Shown here piece by piece: positions 44,898-56,456 of a stretch of DNA of 64,000 nucleotides (position 1 is its first letter; the number at the start of each line of letters is the position of its first letter). Source of the stretch: Saccharothrix ecbatanensis (lineage in GTDB: Bacteria > Actinomycetota > Actinomycetes > Mycobacteriales > Pseudonocardiaceae); contig NZ_JACHMO010000001.1 of the NCBI RefSeq assembly GCF_014205015.1, positions 2,852,001 through 2,916,000 on the forward strand, given 5' to 3'. Made by a program: the position numbers and the translations under genes. The notes under the pieces are model-generated. The model was not told the DNA's origin and did not search any database. It saw only the letters and a list, made by a program, of their open reading frames with translations.

Positions 44898-46445
44898 TCA
44901 CGGGATCGATCTCCAGAGGTCGTACCGGTGCCTGGCGGCGAAGTCGACCGGCCCGACGCTGCCGGGCGCCAACTGGTGGGCCGGCTCGCCCTTCCGCCAC
45001 CGAGGTGCGCCGTGGCCGTTCGGGTCACCGGTCTTGGCGAACCTCGTCCAGTAGCCGATCATCTCGTCACCCAGGACCCGCTGCCCGTCCGTCAACGGCT
45101 CGTCGAAGTTCGCCGTCCGGAACAGGTACTGCAACTCCGACGTGTGGTAGGCGCCCGTCGGAAAGGCGGGCTTGCCGAGGTTGCTCATCCACGGCGCCGC
45201 CGGGTCGGCGAACTCGTACGCGTACGTGTCCACCCGGCGTTCGAGCTGGCGGTGGAAGTCGACCATCGGTCTCGCGAAGACCGCGTCCGTGACGACCGCC
45301 GACCACGCCTCACTCGGACTCGCAGTGACCGGATACCCGGAGAGCACCTCGGCTTCGTGGTCCGGTCCGACGAAGTTCGCCACTCTCGCCCCGTACTGCT
45401 CCGCGGTGAGCGGTGGGAGGCCGAAGGCCTCGTTGAGGCCGTCGGCGATCCGGTACTCGTCGCGGGTGATGCCGTGCAGCACCGGGACTCTGGCCACCTT
45501 GCCCGCCAACGCCGGATCGATCGGGAGCAGCGAGGTGCCGTAGGTCGGGGCGAACCACTCGGTGGTGGTGAGCAGTTCCGCCGGTGTCTTGGTGCGCAGG
45601 CACGCCACGTCGGCGCACCCGAGCGCCTTCGCCACGGCCTCGCCCTGCCGTTCGGCGACCTGCCGCGACCGGGGGAAGCCGGGCGGCTCCGCCTCGGGCG
45701 TGCCGTCCGCCGCCGGCCAGTCGGTCATCGTGCACGGCTCGCTTTGCAGGATCGCCCGGTGGAACAGGCCTTGTGACGCGGGCGCGACCAGGTGGCCGCA
45801 CACGCTGCGGGAGCCCGAGGACTCCCCCGCGATCGTCACGTTGCCCGGGTCGCCGCCGAACGCCGCCGCGTTGCGCCGCACCCACCGCAGCGCCGCCTGC
45901 TGGTCGGCCAGGCCGTAGTTGCCGGAGCCGGCCAGTTGCGGGTGTGCCAGGAACCCGAACACACCCAGCCGGTAGTTCACCGTCACCACGACCACGTCGC
46001 CCAGCGCGGCCATCCGCTCCGCGCCGTACTCGGCGCCCGAGCCGAACTGGAACCCGCCGCCGTGCAGCCACACCAGCACGGGCAACGCCCGACCCAAGCG
46101 CGGGGTGGTGACGTTCACATACAGGCAGTCCTCGTGCTCGCTGCCCGGACTGAACGCCTGCGGCTGGGCGCACGCGTTACCCGGTCTCGTCGCGTCACGC
46201 GGCTCGCGCCAGGGAACGGCGGGCCGGGGAGCGGCCCACCGCGTCGGCGGCGCCGCGTACGGAACGCCCTGGAACACACGGTGGTCGCCCCCGACGACCC
46301 CGCGCACCGGCCCGCTGTCGGTGAAGACCACCTCGGCGGACGAGGGCGCCGCGGCCACGGGACTCGTGGCCGAGGCGACGCCCAGGCAAGCGGCGGCGAG
46401 CGCGATCAGCCCGCCGCCGCGGCCGAACCCCCCGGATCGACTCAT
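44898..46445 (-). CDS. Secreted type-B carboxylesterase
   Basis: ATG 46445 overlaps the stop of the VOC gene (ATGA), giving 515 aa. An N-terminal signal (LIALAAACLGVASATSPVAAA) leads to an alpha/beta-hydrolase of the carboxylesterase type B family: VFQGVPYAAPP, SEDCLYVNV-type (EHEDCLYVNVTTP), oxyanion HGGGF, nucleophile elbow GESSGS (GESAG in most relatives), acid in ITRDEYR and His in YHTSEL. Three Cys pairs of the family are partly kept. It hydrolyses esters outside the cell; the natural substrate is unknown. It forms an operon with the VOC gene. Confidence 0.92.
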   Translation of the reverse strand: MSRSGGFGRGGGLIALAAACLGVASATSPVAAAPSSAEVVFTDSGPVRGVVGGDHRVFQGVPYAAPPTRWAAPRPAVPWREPRDATRPGNACAQPQAFSPGSEHEDCLYVNVTTPRLGRALPVLVWLHGGGFQFGSGAEYGAERMAALGDVVVVTVNYRLGVFGFLAHPQLAGSGNYGLADQQAALRWVRRNAAAFGGDPGNVTIAGESSGSRSVCGHLVAPASQGLFHRAILQSEPCTMTDWPAADGTPEAEPPGFPRSRQVAERQGEAVAKALGCADVACLRTKTPAELLTTTEWFAPTYGTSLLPIDPALAGKVARVPVLHGITRDEYRIADGLNEAFGLPPLTAEQYGARVANFVGPDHEAEVLSGYPVTASPSEAWSAVVTDAVFARPMVDFHRQLERRVDTYAYEFADPAAPWMSNLGKPAFPTGAYHTSELQYLFRTANFDEPLTDGQRVLGDEMIGYWTRFAKTGDPNGHGAPRWRKGEPAHQLAPGSVGPVDFAARHRYDLWRSIP

Positions 46446-46849
46446 CCCTGCGCCGCCGCCTCGTCCATCCAGAACAGCTCCCAGAGGTGGCCGTCGAGGT
46501 CGTAGAAGCTGCGGCCGTACATGAAGCCGTGGTCCTGCGGCTCCTTCACGAACTGGCCGCCGGCGGCGAGGGCCTTGTCGGCCAACTCGTCCACGCGCTC
46601 ACGGTTCTCCAGGGAGAGCGCCAGGATCATCTCGGCGGACTTGCCGGTGTCGGCGATCTCCTTGTCGGTGAGCGAGGACTGGAAGAACGGCTCGGTGAGC
46701 AGCATGGCGTAGACGCTGTCGCCGAACACGACGCAGCTGGCGTTGTCGTCGGTGAACGCCGGGTTGTGCTTGAAGCCGAGCGCGGCGAAGAACTCGATCG
46801 ACTTCGCCAGGTCGCGGACCGGCATGTTCACGAAGATCTTGACGGACAT
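46442..46849 (-). CDS. VOC (glyoxalase/bleomycin-resistance fold) protein
   Basis: The 135-aa protein starts at ATG 46849. It begins KIFVNMPVRDLAKSIEFFAALGFKHN, has a two-module beta-alpha-beta pattern and ends RSFYDLDGHLWELFWMD, where the Glu is the usual metal ligand. It belongs to the group annotated as glyoxalase superfamily or lactoylglutathione-lyase-like proteins; the real substrate is unknown. The downstream esterase overlaps it by 4 bp. It is divergent from the TetR gene across a 129-bp region containing a perfect 17-bp palindrome. Confidence 0.9.
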   Translation of the reverse strand: MSVKIFVNMPVRDLAKSIEFFAALGFKHNPAFTDDNASCVVFGDSVYAMLLTEPFFQSSLTDKEIADTGKSAEMILALSLENRERVDELADKALAAGGQFVKEPQDHGFMYGRSFYDLDGHLWELFWMDEAAAQG

Positions 46850-46900
46850 GGGCTAACCCCCACTGCGATGGATGGACACTTGGTGTCTGCCGGAGACTTG

Positions 46901-46917
46901 AGTGTCCGGCGGACACT
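46901..46917. promoter_or_regulatory. Palindromic operator between VOC and tetR genes
   Basis: AGTGTCCGGCGGACACT is a perfect 17-bp palindrome (8+1+8). It overlaps a possible tetR promoter (TTGAGT at 46898, TACGAT at 46923). A half-site GGACACT recurs at 46874 and a related GTGT...ACAC lies at 46920-46934. This is the expected form of a TetR operator controlling both directions. Confidence 0.7.
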
Positions 46918-46978
46918 GGGTGTACGATAGACACAGATCGACAACGCGGGCAAGCCCTGATTCGGAAGTGGTGAGTGG

Positions 46979-47689
46979 ATGGCGATCGAGGACCAGGGCA
47001 CGGACCTGTTGTGGGGTCCGCGGGACAAACCGGCACGGGCGCCGAGGGTCCCGCTCACCGTCGACCGCATCGCCGGCGCCGCGATCGAGGTGGCCGACGC
47101 GGAGGGCATGACGTCGGTGTCGATGCAGCAGGTGGCGGCCAGGTTGGACGTCACGAAGATGGCGCTGTACCGGCACGTGTCGAGCAAGGCCGAGCTGGTC
47201 GCGGTGATGATCGAGTCGGCCGTCGGCGAGCCGCCGAACCTGCGGAAGGTGTCCGGCGGGTGGCGGCCGAGGCTGATCACGTGGGCGGACCTGATGCGCC
47301 AGACCTGGCGGCGCCACCCGTGGCTGCCCGCCGCGACCACCGGCGAACGCATGACCGGACCGCGCGAGGTCGGCTGGACGGAGTCCGCGGTGGCCGCGCT
47401 CAGCGACACCGGGCTCAACGGTGGTGAGCGGATGGACGCGGTGTTCCTGCTCAGTGGGCACATCCGGAACACGCAATCGGCGGCGACGGCGGGCACTCAG
47501 CCGTGGACGGCGGAGAAGCAGCTGCGGGACATCCTGATCGAGCACGCCGAACGGTTCCCGGCGCTGCACGAGGCCGCGCTGTCAACCGATGGGGTGGTTC
47601 GGGACAACGGGTGGGAGTTCGGCCTGAACCGGATCCTGGACGGGCTCGAAGTGCTGATCAAGGGCCGGCGGCCGGAGAGAACCAGCTGA
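46979..47689 (+). CDS. TetR/AcrR-family regulator (TetR_C_1 type)
   Basis: ATG 46979 gives 236 aa. The helix-turn-helix is LTVDRIAGAAIEVADAEGMTSVSMQQVAARLDVTKMALYRHVSSKAELVAVM, with an unusually long N-terminal arm of about 25 residues. The C-terminal ligand domain is of the tetracycline-repressor C-terminal type (WRPRLITWADLMRQTWRRHPWLPA). A palindromic operator lies in the divergent promoter region, so it probably represses itself and the VOC-esterase operon. The inducer is unknown. Confidence 0.92.
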   Translation: MAIEDQGTDLLWGPRDKPARAPRVPLTVDRIAGAAIEVADAEGMTSVSMQQVAARLDVTKMALYRHVSSKAELVAVMIESAVGEPPNLRKVSGGWRPRLITWADLMRQTWRRHPWLPAATTGERMTGPREVGWTESAVAALSDTGLNGGERMDAVFLLSGHIRNTQSAATAGTQPWTAEKQLRDILIEHAERFPALHEAALSTDGVVRDNGWEFGLNRILDGLEVLIKGRRPERTS

Positions 47690-48357
47690 CGAGCGGGCCG
47701 CTGTGAACCGGCCGACCGGGTTGACCGGACCGAACGGGCTGAACCGGCTGGCCGGGTTGAACGGGTTGAACGGGCCTGATGGATGGGAGGGGTTGGCGGG
47801 CACGGCAGGCACAGGCCGGGCTGAGTGGTGCGGGTTCGGACAACACGTCCTCGGGCAGCGCGGCACGGCCCGATCAGCGGCGCGAGTTCAGGCGGGCTGG
47901 GCAAGACAGGCAAGGCGGACGGGCAGGGCTGCCAGCACCGGCCAGCGAGCGGAAGCGCAGGGCCGCTGGTGTCGACCGGCGGGGCGAACGGGCGGGCTGC
48001 TAGCTGCTGGCGGCAGCGCGGGCGAGCGGGCGGCGCGGGCGGCAGCGCGGGCGAGCGGGCGGCGCGGGCGGCAGCGCGGGCGAGCGGGCGGCGCGGGCGG
48101 CAGCGCGGGCGAACGGGCGGGCTGCTAGCTGCTGGCGGCAGCGCGGGCGAGCGGGCGGCGCGGGCGAGCGGGCGAGCGGGCGGCGTGGGTAACTGCTTCC
48201 GGCGGTGCAGGCAGCGGTCCGGGCGGGCTGGAAGTTGCAGCCGGCAGTGCGAGCAGCGGTGCGGGCGGGCGGTTCGAAGCACGCGATCTGTGGCCAGGCC
48301 CGCTGCGCCGACCCGGTGGTCGGCGTGCCGGGGTTTACCGTGCGCCGAACCAGTTCG
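47690..48357. other. Gene-poor region rich in short repeats
   Basis: After the TetR stop the sequence is built of short repeats: GGGTTGAACGGGTTGAAC-type units near 47754-47780, purine-rich GGGC/GCGG runs, and the 29-bp minisatellite at 47983-48165. Every reading frame here is low-complexity (Gly/Arg/Ala-rich) on both strands. I find no gene I can support. The region separates the tetR gene from the end of the rph gene. Confidence 0.6.
47983..48165. repeat. 29-bp minisatellite flanked by 58-bp direct repeats
   Basis: Three perfect 29-bp units (48009-48037, 48038-48066, 48067-48095; start GGCGGCAGCGCGGGCGAGCG) and a partial fourth are followed by a second copy of the flanking 58-bp segment (47983-48040 repeated at 48108-48165), which includes GGGCTGCTAGCTGCTGG. 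Slippage or unequal exchange would make it length-variable between strains. Confidence 0.85.
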
Positions 48358-50964
48358 TCACGTCGTCGCGGGAAGGATGTCGACGTACCCGTCGGTCCCG
48401 TTCACCCGGATCCGCTGCCCGTCCTCGATCGAGTGCGTCGCCCGTTCCACCCCGACGACGGCCGGCAGCCCGTACTCCCGCGCGATCACCGCACCATGCG
48501 TCATCAGGCCCCCGACCTCCGTCACCAACCCCGCGATCGCGACGAACAGGGGCGACCAACTGGGGTCCGTGTGAGCCGTGACCAGGATGTCCCCGGGTTC
48601 GAGATCGGCCTCCGCCACGTCCAGGATGACCCGGGCCCGCCCTTCGACGGTCCCGGCGGACACCGGCAGCCCGACCAGCGCACCGTTCGGCAGGTCGTCG
48701 CGTCGGTACGTCCCGACGACGGCCTCGCCATCCGACGTGAGCACCCGAGGTGGCGTGAGCGCTTCGTACGACCTGAACGCCTCCTTGCGCCGGCGAATGA
48801 GCTCGTCGTCAACCTGGTTGGCGCGCACGACTTCCTGAAGCTCCTGGAACCTCAAGAAGTAGATGTCTTCCTTCTCCCGCAACACATCGGCCCGCACCAG
48901 GCGCTCGGCCTCCTCCAGCAGGGCCTGCTTGTACACGAAGTAGCGGCTGACCATGCCGTACTTCGGGTACTCGCGATACCCGGTGAAGGTCCGGACGCGT
49001 TCGATCATCCGCTTGGTCTCGTCGGCCTTCCGCTCCCCCTCCGGCAGGGCCCGCAAGCGCTCCAGCAGGTCCCGTTCCTTCTCCGACGCCTCCTGCCGCC
49101 CCTGCTCGAAACGTCGTTCGCCGGCACCCGGCTCGAAGTTCCTGATGTTGGACAGGAGCATGGGGAGGAGCGCGGTGGGCCGTTCGCTCCAACGCGGCCT
49201 CGTGATGTCGATCTCGCCGACGCAGCGCATCCCGTACTTGTCGAGGTACGCCACGATGGTGTCGCGCACTTCCTGCCCGCCCGCGAGCCCGTCCATCCGG
49301 TCGAGGAAGCCCTCGTCCTCGACCTCGCGCAGGAAGGCGACGACCTCCGGATGCCAGCGGATCACATCCGCCACGTCGAGGAGCGCCAGCCCCATCTCCG
49401 ACGTGACGTTGTGCGGCACGGACTGCGACAGCGTGTCGGCCGCGTTCTTCTCCCCCAGCCACTCGTGCAGTCGCTCGTTGAGCCACCACGTCGTCTGCAT
49501 CGCCGCAATGATCACCTCATAGCTTCGCGGATCGAACAGGATCCGCTTCAGCTCCTTGATGTCCGCCAGGATGAAGTCGAGCAGCTCCGACCCGGATTTC
49601 GTCCGGATGTCCCGCTTCAACACGGCTACGGACGCCTCGCTGTGCCCGATCAGCTCGGTGACGACGTCCGGATCGGTCTCGATCGTGGCCGGCGCGACGC
49701 CGGGGATCGGCACGCCAGGCCCGTCGTCCTGGGACGGCGCGATGAAACCCTCCCGTTCGAGGATGGTCCGCAGCGCGTCCCCGATCAGCGGATCGGACTT
49801 CCCCACGACGTCCAGGAAGCCGGCGCGGCTCTCGGGCGAGGCCAGCATCCCGGTGACGTCGGCGAACAGTCGCCCGCCCGCCTCGGCCATGGGCGGCCTG
49901 GGGGTCGTCAGCTGCCACACGGACAGCCCCAAGGGCTTCATGGCGTCGGTCATCATCTGCTGGTGACCGACTGACACATAGACGTGGTTCTCCCGGTCGC
50001 CGGTCGCCGGAATGGGGAACAGCGTGGTGATCGGCCGGCTCTGGACGACCTGGAAGCCGTCGTCGACCAGGCACCACTCGATGTCCTGGGGATGACCGAA
50101 GTGCGCTTCGATCCGTCGTCCGAGCCGCACGAGACGCACGACCTGCGCATCCGTCAGCGCCGGCTCCTCCTGGCGCGTCGGCTCGATCACCTGTTCCCGT
50201 GTCCCGCCGCCCTGCGCGGCGTGCACGGCGAGTTCCTTGGTGGCGATCGCCTTGGCGACGACCTCGTCGTCCCGCACCGTGTAGGCGTCCGCGTTCACCA
50301 GACCGGACACCAGGGCCTCACCGAGGCCGAAAACCGCCTCCACGGAGGCGACCTTGCGGTTGGACGTCACGGGGTCTGCCGTGAACAGGACGCCGGACGC
50401 GTGCGGGAAAACCATCAGCTGCACCACCACCGCCATGTGGACCTTGCGGTGGTCGAAGCCGTTCCTCAGCCGGTAGGTCACGGCCCGCTCGGTGAACAGC
50501 GAGGCCCAGCACAGGCTGACGTGCCGGAGGATCGCCTCCGGCCCCACGACGTTGAGGTACGTGTCCTGCTGGCCCGCGAAGGACGCCCCCGGCAAGTCCT
50601 CCGCCGTCGAGCTCGATCGGACGGCACAGGCGGTGCCGTCACCGAGCCCGGCGACCGCGCGGGTGACGGCCGTCACCACGTCGCACGGGACAGCGACCCC
50701 GTCGACGGTGCGTCGGATCTCTGCGCTGAGCGTGCGGATCTCCTCCCGGTCGTCCAGGCGCAAACGCGACAAACGATCCAGCCGATCGTCGATCGACCGA
50801 GCGTCCGCCATGACTCGTTGGAAGGCGTCCGTCGTCACGCAGAAGCCGGCCGGCACGTGGACGCCTTCGACCCGCGCGAGCTCCCCCAGGTGCGCGCCCT
50901 TGCCGCCGACGACCGCAGCCCGCGTCTGGTCGATCTCCTGGAAATCGAGCACGTAGCTACCCAT
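48358..50964 (-). CDS. rph: Rifampin phosphotransferase (RPH)
   Basis: The 868-aa enzyme transfers the beta phosphate of ATP to the C21 hydroxyl of rifamycins via a swivelling His domain. All three parts are seen: an N-terminal ATP-grasp domain (SYVLDFQEIDQTRAAVVGGKGAHLGEL; AVRSSSTAEDLPGASFAGQQDTYLNV; IEWCLVDDGFQVVQSRPIT), a central rifamycin-binding region (about 330-755) and a C-terminal PEP-utilising domain with catalytic His823 in GGLMTHGAVIAREYGLPAVVGV. Length and N-terminus match known RPH proteins rather than PEP synthase. The gene is divergent from padR across a 98-bp region with a palindrome. I see no rifamycin-associated element of the kind described upstream of other rph genes. Confidence 0.93.
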   Translation of the reverse strand: MGSYVLDFQEIDQTRAAVVGGKGAHLGELARVEGVHVPAGFCVTTDAFQRVMADARSIDDRLDRLSRLRLDDREEIRTLSAEIRRTVDGVAVPCDVVTAVTRAVAGLGDGTACAVRSSSTAEDLPGASFAGQQDTYLNVVGPEAILRHVSLCWASLFTERAVTYRLRNGFDHRKVHMAVVVQLMVFPHASGVLFTADPVTSNRKVASVEAVFGLGEALVSGLVNADAYTVRDDEVVAKAIATKELAVHAAQGGGTREQVIEPTRQEEPALTDAQVVRLVRLGRRIEAHFGHPQDIEWCLVDDGFQVVQSRPITTLFPIPATGDRENHVYVSVGHQQMMTDAMKPLGLSVWQLTTPRPPMAEAGGRLFADVTGMLASPESRAGFLDVVGKSDPLIGDALRTILEREGFIAPSQDDGPGVPIPGVAPATIETDPDVVTELIGHSEASVAVLKRDIRTKSGSELLDFILADIKELKRILFDPRSYEVIIAAMQTTWWLNERLHEWLGEKNAADTLSQSVPHNVTSEMGLALLDVADVIRWHPEVVAFLREVEDEGFLDRMDGLAGGQEVRDTIVAYLDKYGMRCVGEIDITRPRWSERPTALLPMLLSNIRNFEPGAGERRFEQGRQEASEKERDLLERLRALPEGERKADETKRMIERVRTFTGYREYPKYGMVSRYFVYKQALLEEAERLVRADVLREKEDIYFLRFQELQEVVRANQVDDELIRRRKEAFRSYEALTPPRVLTSDGEAVVGTYRRDDLPNGALVGLPVSAGTVEGRARVILDVAEADLEPGDILVTAHTDPSWSPLFVAIAGLVTEVGGLMTHGAVIAREYGLPAVVGVERATHSIEDGQRIRVNGTDGYVDILPATT

Positions 50965-51015
50965 TCGTCCACCTTCCCCCAGCCGGACCAGTCGCGCTTC
51001 TCATCACCACCCGAT

Positions 51016-51031
51016 ATGCAACTAGTTGCAC
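51016..51031. promoter_or_regulatory. Palindromic operator between rph and padR
   Basis: TGCAACTAGTTGCA (51017-51030) is a perfect 14-bp palindrome, and a further TTGCA half-site follows at 51041-51045. It lies in the middle of the divergent rph/padR promoter region and 32 bp ahead of padR, the natural position for PadR autoregulation and control of rph. Confidence 0.65.
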
Positions 51032-51062
51032 TGCACCCCGTTGCACAGCTACCGTCACCGCC

Positions 51063-53611
<2,549 letters not shown>

Positions 53612-53672
53612 CCGGAGGAACGGCCGTCATGTCATCGCGTGTTCCGACATCCGTCCACCTAGGCTGAACACC

Positions 53673-54272
53673 GTGGACTTCTTCACCCCGCCTGATTCCA
53701 AGGCCGCCGCCACGGCGCTCGACGTGTGCCACGAGTACGCCGAGCCGTGGCTGCTGAACCACTCGTTGCGCGCCTACGCGTGGGCCGTCGTGCACGCGGC
53801 CTCCGCCGACATCCCCCACGACGGCGAGCTGCTCTACGTCGCCGCGCTCCTGCACGACCTCGCGCTCACCCCGCCGTTCGACAGCCACACCATGCCGTTC
53901 GAGGAGGCGGGCGGCCACCTGGCGTGGGTGTTCGCGGCCGGCGCCGGCTGGGGACGGGTGCGGCGGGACCGGTTGGCCGAGGTCATCGTGCTGCACATGC
54001 GCGACGACGTGTCGGCGGACGAGGACCCGGAGAGCCACCTGTTGCAGGTCGCGGTCACCGCCGACGTGTCCGGCGGCGGGTTGGACCGCTTCACCGAGCA
54101 GATCAAGGACGACGTGGTGACCCGCTTCCCCCGGCTCGGGTTCGCCGAGGCGTTCCTGAAGCGGGCCGACGACCAGGCCGCCCGGAAACCGGGCTGCGCG
54201 GTGGCCGGCCTGATGGGCACCGGGTGGGCGGATCGGGTGCTGGCCAACCCGCTGGACGCCCGCGGCAGGTGA
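53673..54272 (+). CDS. HD-domain protein (metal-dependent phosphohydrolase-like)
   Basis: GTG 53673 gives 199 aa; TAGGCT lies 13 bases upstream, so the transcript may be leaderless. HD motifs: WLLNHSLRAYAWAVVHA (His), YVAALLHDLALTPPF (HD) and the later VIVLHMRDDVSADEDPESHLLQVAVTADV. The group resembles cyanamide hydratase/YedJ-like small HD proteins. The substrate is not known. No signal peptide is present. Confidence 0.88.
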   Translation: MDFFTPPDSKAAATALDVCHEYAEPWLLNHSLRAYAWAVVHAASADIPHDGELLYVAALLHDLALTPPFDSHTMPFEEAGGHLAWVFAAGAGWGRVRRDRLAEVIVLHMRDDVSADEDPESHLLQVAVTADVSGGGLDRFTEQIKDDVVTRFPRLGFAEAFLKRADDQAARKPGCAVAGLMGTGWADRVLANPLDARGR

Positions 54273-54301
54273 CCGGACGCCGTCCCGTCAGCGGCCGGCA
54301 A

Positions 54302-55186
54302 TCACCCGATCGGGCCGGGCAGCGGCGTCCGACGGAATGGGCGCACCACTTCGCGGAAGTAGTCCACCGCGCCCCAGTCGTCGGCTCGGTGCGCCACGGT
54401 GCTGAGCACTTCCCGCAGGTTGAGGATGCTCATCCGGTCCTGCCAGCCGGGTTCCGGCGGCCGGAGCTCGTGGTAGGCGGCGAAGAACCGGGGCGGCGAG
54501 TTGTCGCCCAGGTACATCATGCTCAGGTCGACCTCCGGCCACATCCACGACACCGCCGGGTCGATGAACGCAGGTTCGCCGGCCGCGGTGGCGACCACGT
54601 TGTTGTGCCACAAGTCGCCGTGGGTCAACGTGGGCGGTGCGGCGGGCACGATGTCCGGCAATCGCGCGCAGAGCCGTTCCAACGCGTCCCGGTCGTCGGC
54701 GGTCAGCACGGCGTCGACCTCGGGGTCGTCCAGGTACCGCAGCAGTCGTTGTTCGGCGAAGAACACGTGCCCGTCGTCGTGCCACGTGTTGCGCTGGGGC
54801 AGCACGCCGAGCCACCCGTCGTGGTCCCAGCCGAACCTCGGGCCGCGCACCTCGTGCAACGCGGCGATCGCCCGCCCGGCGGACTCCCAGAACGCGTCGG
54901 ACGCAGGCGGTTGTGGTGTCAGCGCCTCCAGCAGCAGCCAGTCGGCCCCGACCTCGTGCACCCGCGGTGTGGTCAGACCGTGGCGGCGGAGCACCGCCAA
55001 TCCTTCCGCCTCGATCTCGAACAGGGTGGGCGGCGCGTCCTCGTTCATCTTGAGCACTAGTTCGGCGTCTTGGGCCAGCCACACGGTGTTGACCACGCCG
55101 CCGGTCAGCGGGACGACGTCGTCCCCCAACCGGGCCAGAACATCCTGTGCACGAACCTCTTGGGCACGAACCTCTTCGGCAGTCAA
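54302..55186 (-). CDS. Fructosamine kinase-like phosphotransferase
   Basis: The start is a TTG at 55186 with GGGGGG just ahead; 294 aa. Near the N-terminus the 15-bp unit encoding EVRAQ is repeated (EEVRAQEVRAQDV). Kinase features are LTGGVVNTVWLAQ and VLKMNED (ATP lysine), LLLEALTP, HLWHNN-type loop HGDLWHNNVV (catalytic Asp) and AFIDPAVSWMWPEVDLSMMYL. This is the fructosamine/ketosamine-3-kinase branch of the aminoglycoside phosphotransferase fold, which removes sugars from glycated proteins. It converges with the HD gene. Confidence 0.9.
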   Translation of the reverse strand: MTAEEVRAQEVRAQDVLARLGDDVVPLTGGVVNTVWLAQDAELVLKMNEDAPPTLFEIEAEGLAVLRRHGLTTPRVHEVGADWLLLEALTPQPPASDAFWESAGRAIAALHEVRGPRFGWDHDGWLGVLPQRNTWHDDGHVFFAEQRLLRYLDDPEVDAVLTADDRDALERLCARLPDIVPAAPPTLTHGDLWHNNVVATAAGEPAFIDPAVSWMWPEVDLSMMYLGDNSPPRFFAAYHELRPPEPGWQDRMSILNLREVLSTVAHRADDWGAVDYFREVVRPFRRTPLPGPIG

Positions 55187-55281
55187 CGATCCCCCCGATT
55201 CCGCTGTCCGGCCGTCGCCGGTGCCACCCGACCGAGACTACCGTCGAATCGATTCAGCGGACATCTCGCAATGGAGCGACC

Positions 55282-56415
55282 ATGCCCAAGTTACGCACGC
55301 CCATAGCCGTTCTCACCCTCGCGTTGGCCTTGCCTCTGGTGGCGACACCCGCCGCGCAGGCGGCCATCACGATCGAGCTTCCCGGCCTGCCCGGCTACCC
55401 CACCCACCGCACCATCGCGGTCAACGACCTCGGCCAGGTCGTCGGCGCCGCCTACGGCAACGGCGCGCCGCACGGCGTGCAGTGGGAGCGCAGCAACGCG
55501 GGCACCGACCTCGGCGCCGGCACCCCCACCGGGATGAACGGGATCGGCCAGGTGCTCGGCCTTGTCACGGTCAGCGGCGCCGGACCGTACGTCCAGCGGC
55601 CCTTCATCTGGCACGAGGGCAAGGTCACCGACATCACGCCGTCCGGCTCGGGCTGGGTCTCCGCGTCGGCGATCAACAACAACGGCGCGGTGCCGATGAC
55701 GTACTCCACCTCACCGTACGGCTACCACCAGGAACGCGCGGCGGTGTGGCAGGACGGCAAGCACACGGCGTTGCCGTTGTCCGGCTCGCACCTCTCGCTG
55801 AACGCCATCAACGACGCCGGGGTCGTCGCGGGCTCCAAGGCGCCCATGTTCGGCACCGACGCACACGCGTTCCGCTGCGTCGACACCACGAAGTGCGAGC
55901 GGCTGGCCGCCGCGCCCGGCTCCGGCACCTATTCGGTGAAGGCGATCAACGAGGCCGGGGTGGTCGTCGGCAACCGGGGCACGCAGGCGCTGCGCTGGGA
56001 AGGCGCCGGCGTGACCGTGCTGTCCCCGAACGGGCAGGTGGCGAACGGTCCGCAGGCCATCAACGAGCGCGGTGACGTCGTCGGCTGGTCCACGGGGTTC
56101 AACGCGGTCAAGCGGGCGACGTTGTGGCCGGCGGGCGGCAAGCCGGTCGACTTGGGCGTGCCCGGACCGTCCGAGGCGGTCGCGGTCAACGAACGCGGTG
56201 ACGTGATCGGCTGGACGTCGGCGGACAACCCGGACGCGCCCCGCGCGTTCCTGTGGCGTGACGGCAGGATCCACTACCTGGGTTCGCTCGGCGGCGCGCA
56301 CAGCCTGCCGGTGGCGTTGAACGACAGCGGCCTGATCGTCGGCGAGAGCACCACCGCCGACGGCACGCTCAAGGCCGTGAAGTGGGCCCTGATCAGCACG
56401 ACCCCGCGCGGCTGA
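55282..56415 (+). CDS. Secreted HAF-repeat protein
   Basis: ATG 55282 follows GGAGCG and gives 377 aa. A signal peptide (LTLALALPLVATPAAQA) leads to about seven repeats of 45-50 residues with the core AINExGxVVGxxxxxxxxxAxxWxxG, for example INDAGVVAGSKAP, INEAGVVVGNRGTQALRWEG, INERGDVVGWSTG, VNERGDVIGWTSADNPDAPRAFLWRDG. These are the HAF or extracellular repeats thought to form a beta-propeller. Function is unknown. It converges with kdpD. Confidence 0.9.
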   Translation: MPKLRTPIAVLTLALALPLVATPAAQAAITIELPGLPGYPTHRTIAVNDLGQVVGAAYGNGAPHGVQWERSNAGTDLGAGTPTGMNGIGQVLGLVTVSGAGPYVQRPFIWHEGKVTDITPSGSGWVSASAINNNGAVPMTYSTSPYGYHQERAAVWQDGKHTALPLSGSHLSLNAINDAGVVAGSKAPMFGTDAHAFRCVDTTKCERLAAAPGSGTYSVKAINEAGVVVGNRGTQALRWEGAGVTVLSPNGQVANGPQAINERGDVVGWSTGFNAVKRATLWPAGGKPVDLGVPGPSEAVAVNERGDVIGWTSADNPDAPRAFLWRDGRIHYLGSLGGAHSLPVALNDSGLIVGESTTADGTLKAVKWALISTTPRG

Positions 56416-56424
56416 CGCGGCGGA

Positions 56425-56456
56425 CCCCGGTGGCGGCGGTCAGGCCGTCACCGGGG
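56425..56456. terminator. Hairpin between HAF gene and kdpD
   Basis: CCCCGGTG and CACCGGGG form an 8-bp stem with a 16-base loop located 10 bp after the HAF gene stop and spanning the kdpD stop. It could serve both converging genes. Confidence 0.45.

Noticed and set aside
47983..48165. Minisatellite read as iterons or an origin of replication
   Set aside because: Units are purely GC-rich and no replication initiator gene or AT-rich unwinding region is near.
48358..50964. PEP synthase (PpsA) or pyruvate phosphate dikinase
   Set aside because: The N-terminus, total length of 868 aa and the GGLMTHGAVIAREYGLPAVVGV His domain fit rifampin phosphotransferase better.
50965..51062. Rifamycin-associated element before rph
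   Set aside because: Reading both strands I find only the TGCAACTAGTTGCA palindrome, not a longer GC-type inverted repeat. A motif search would be decisive.
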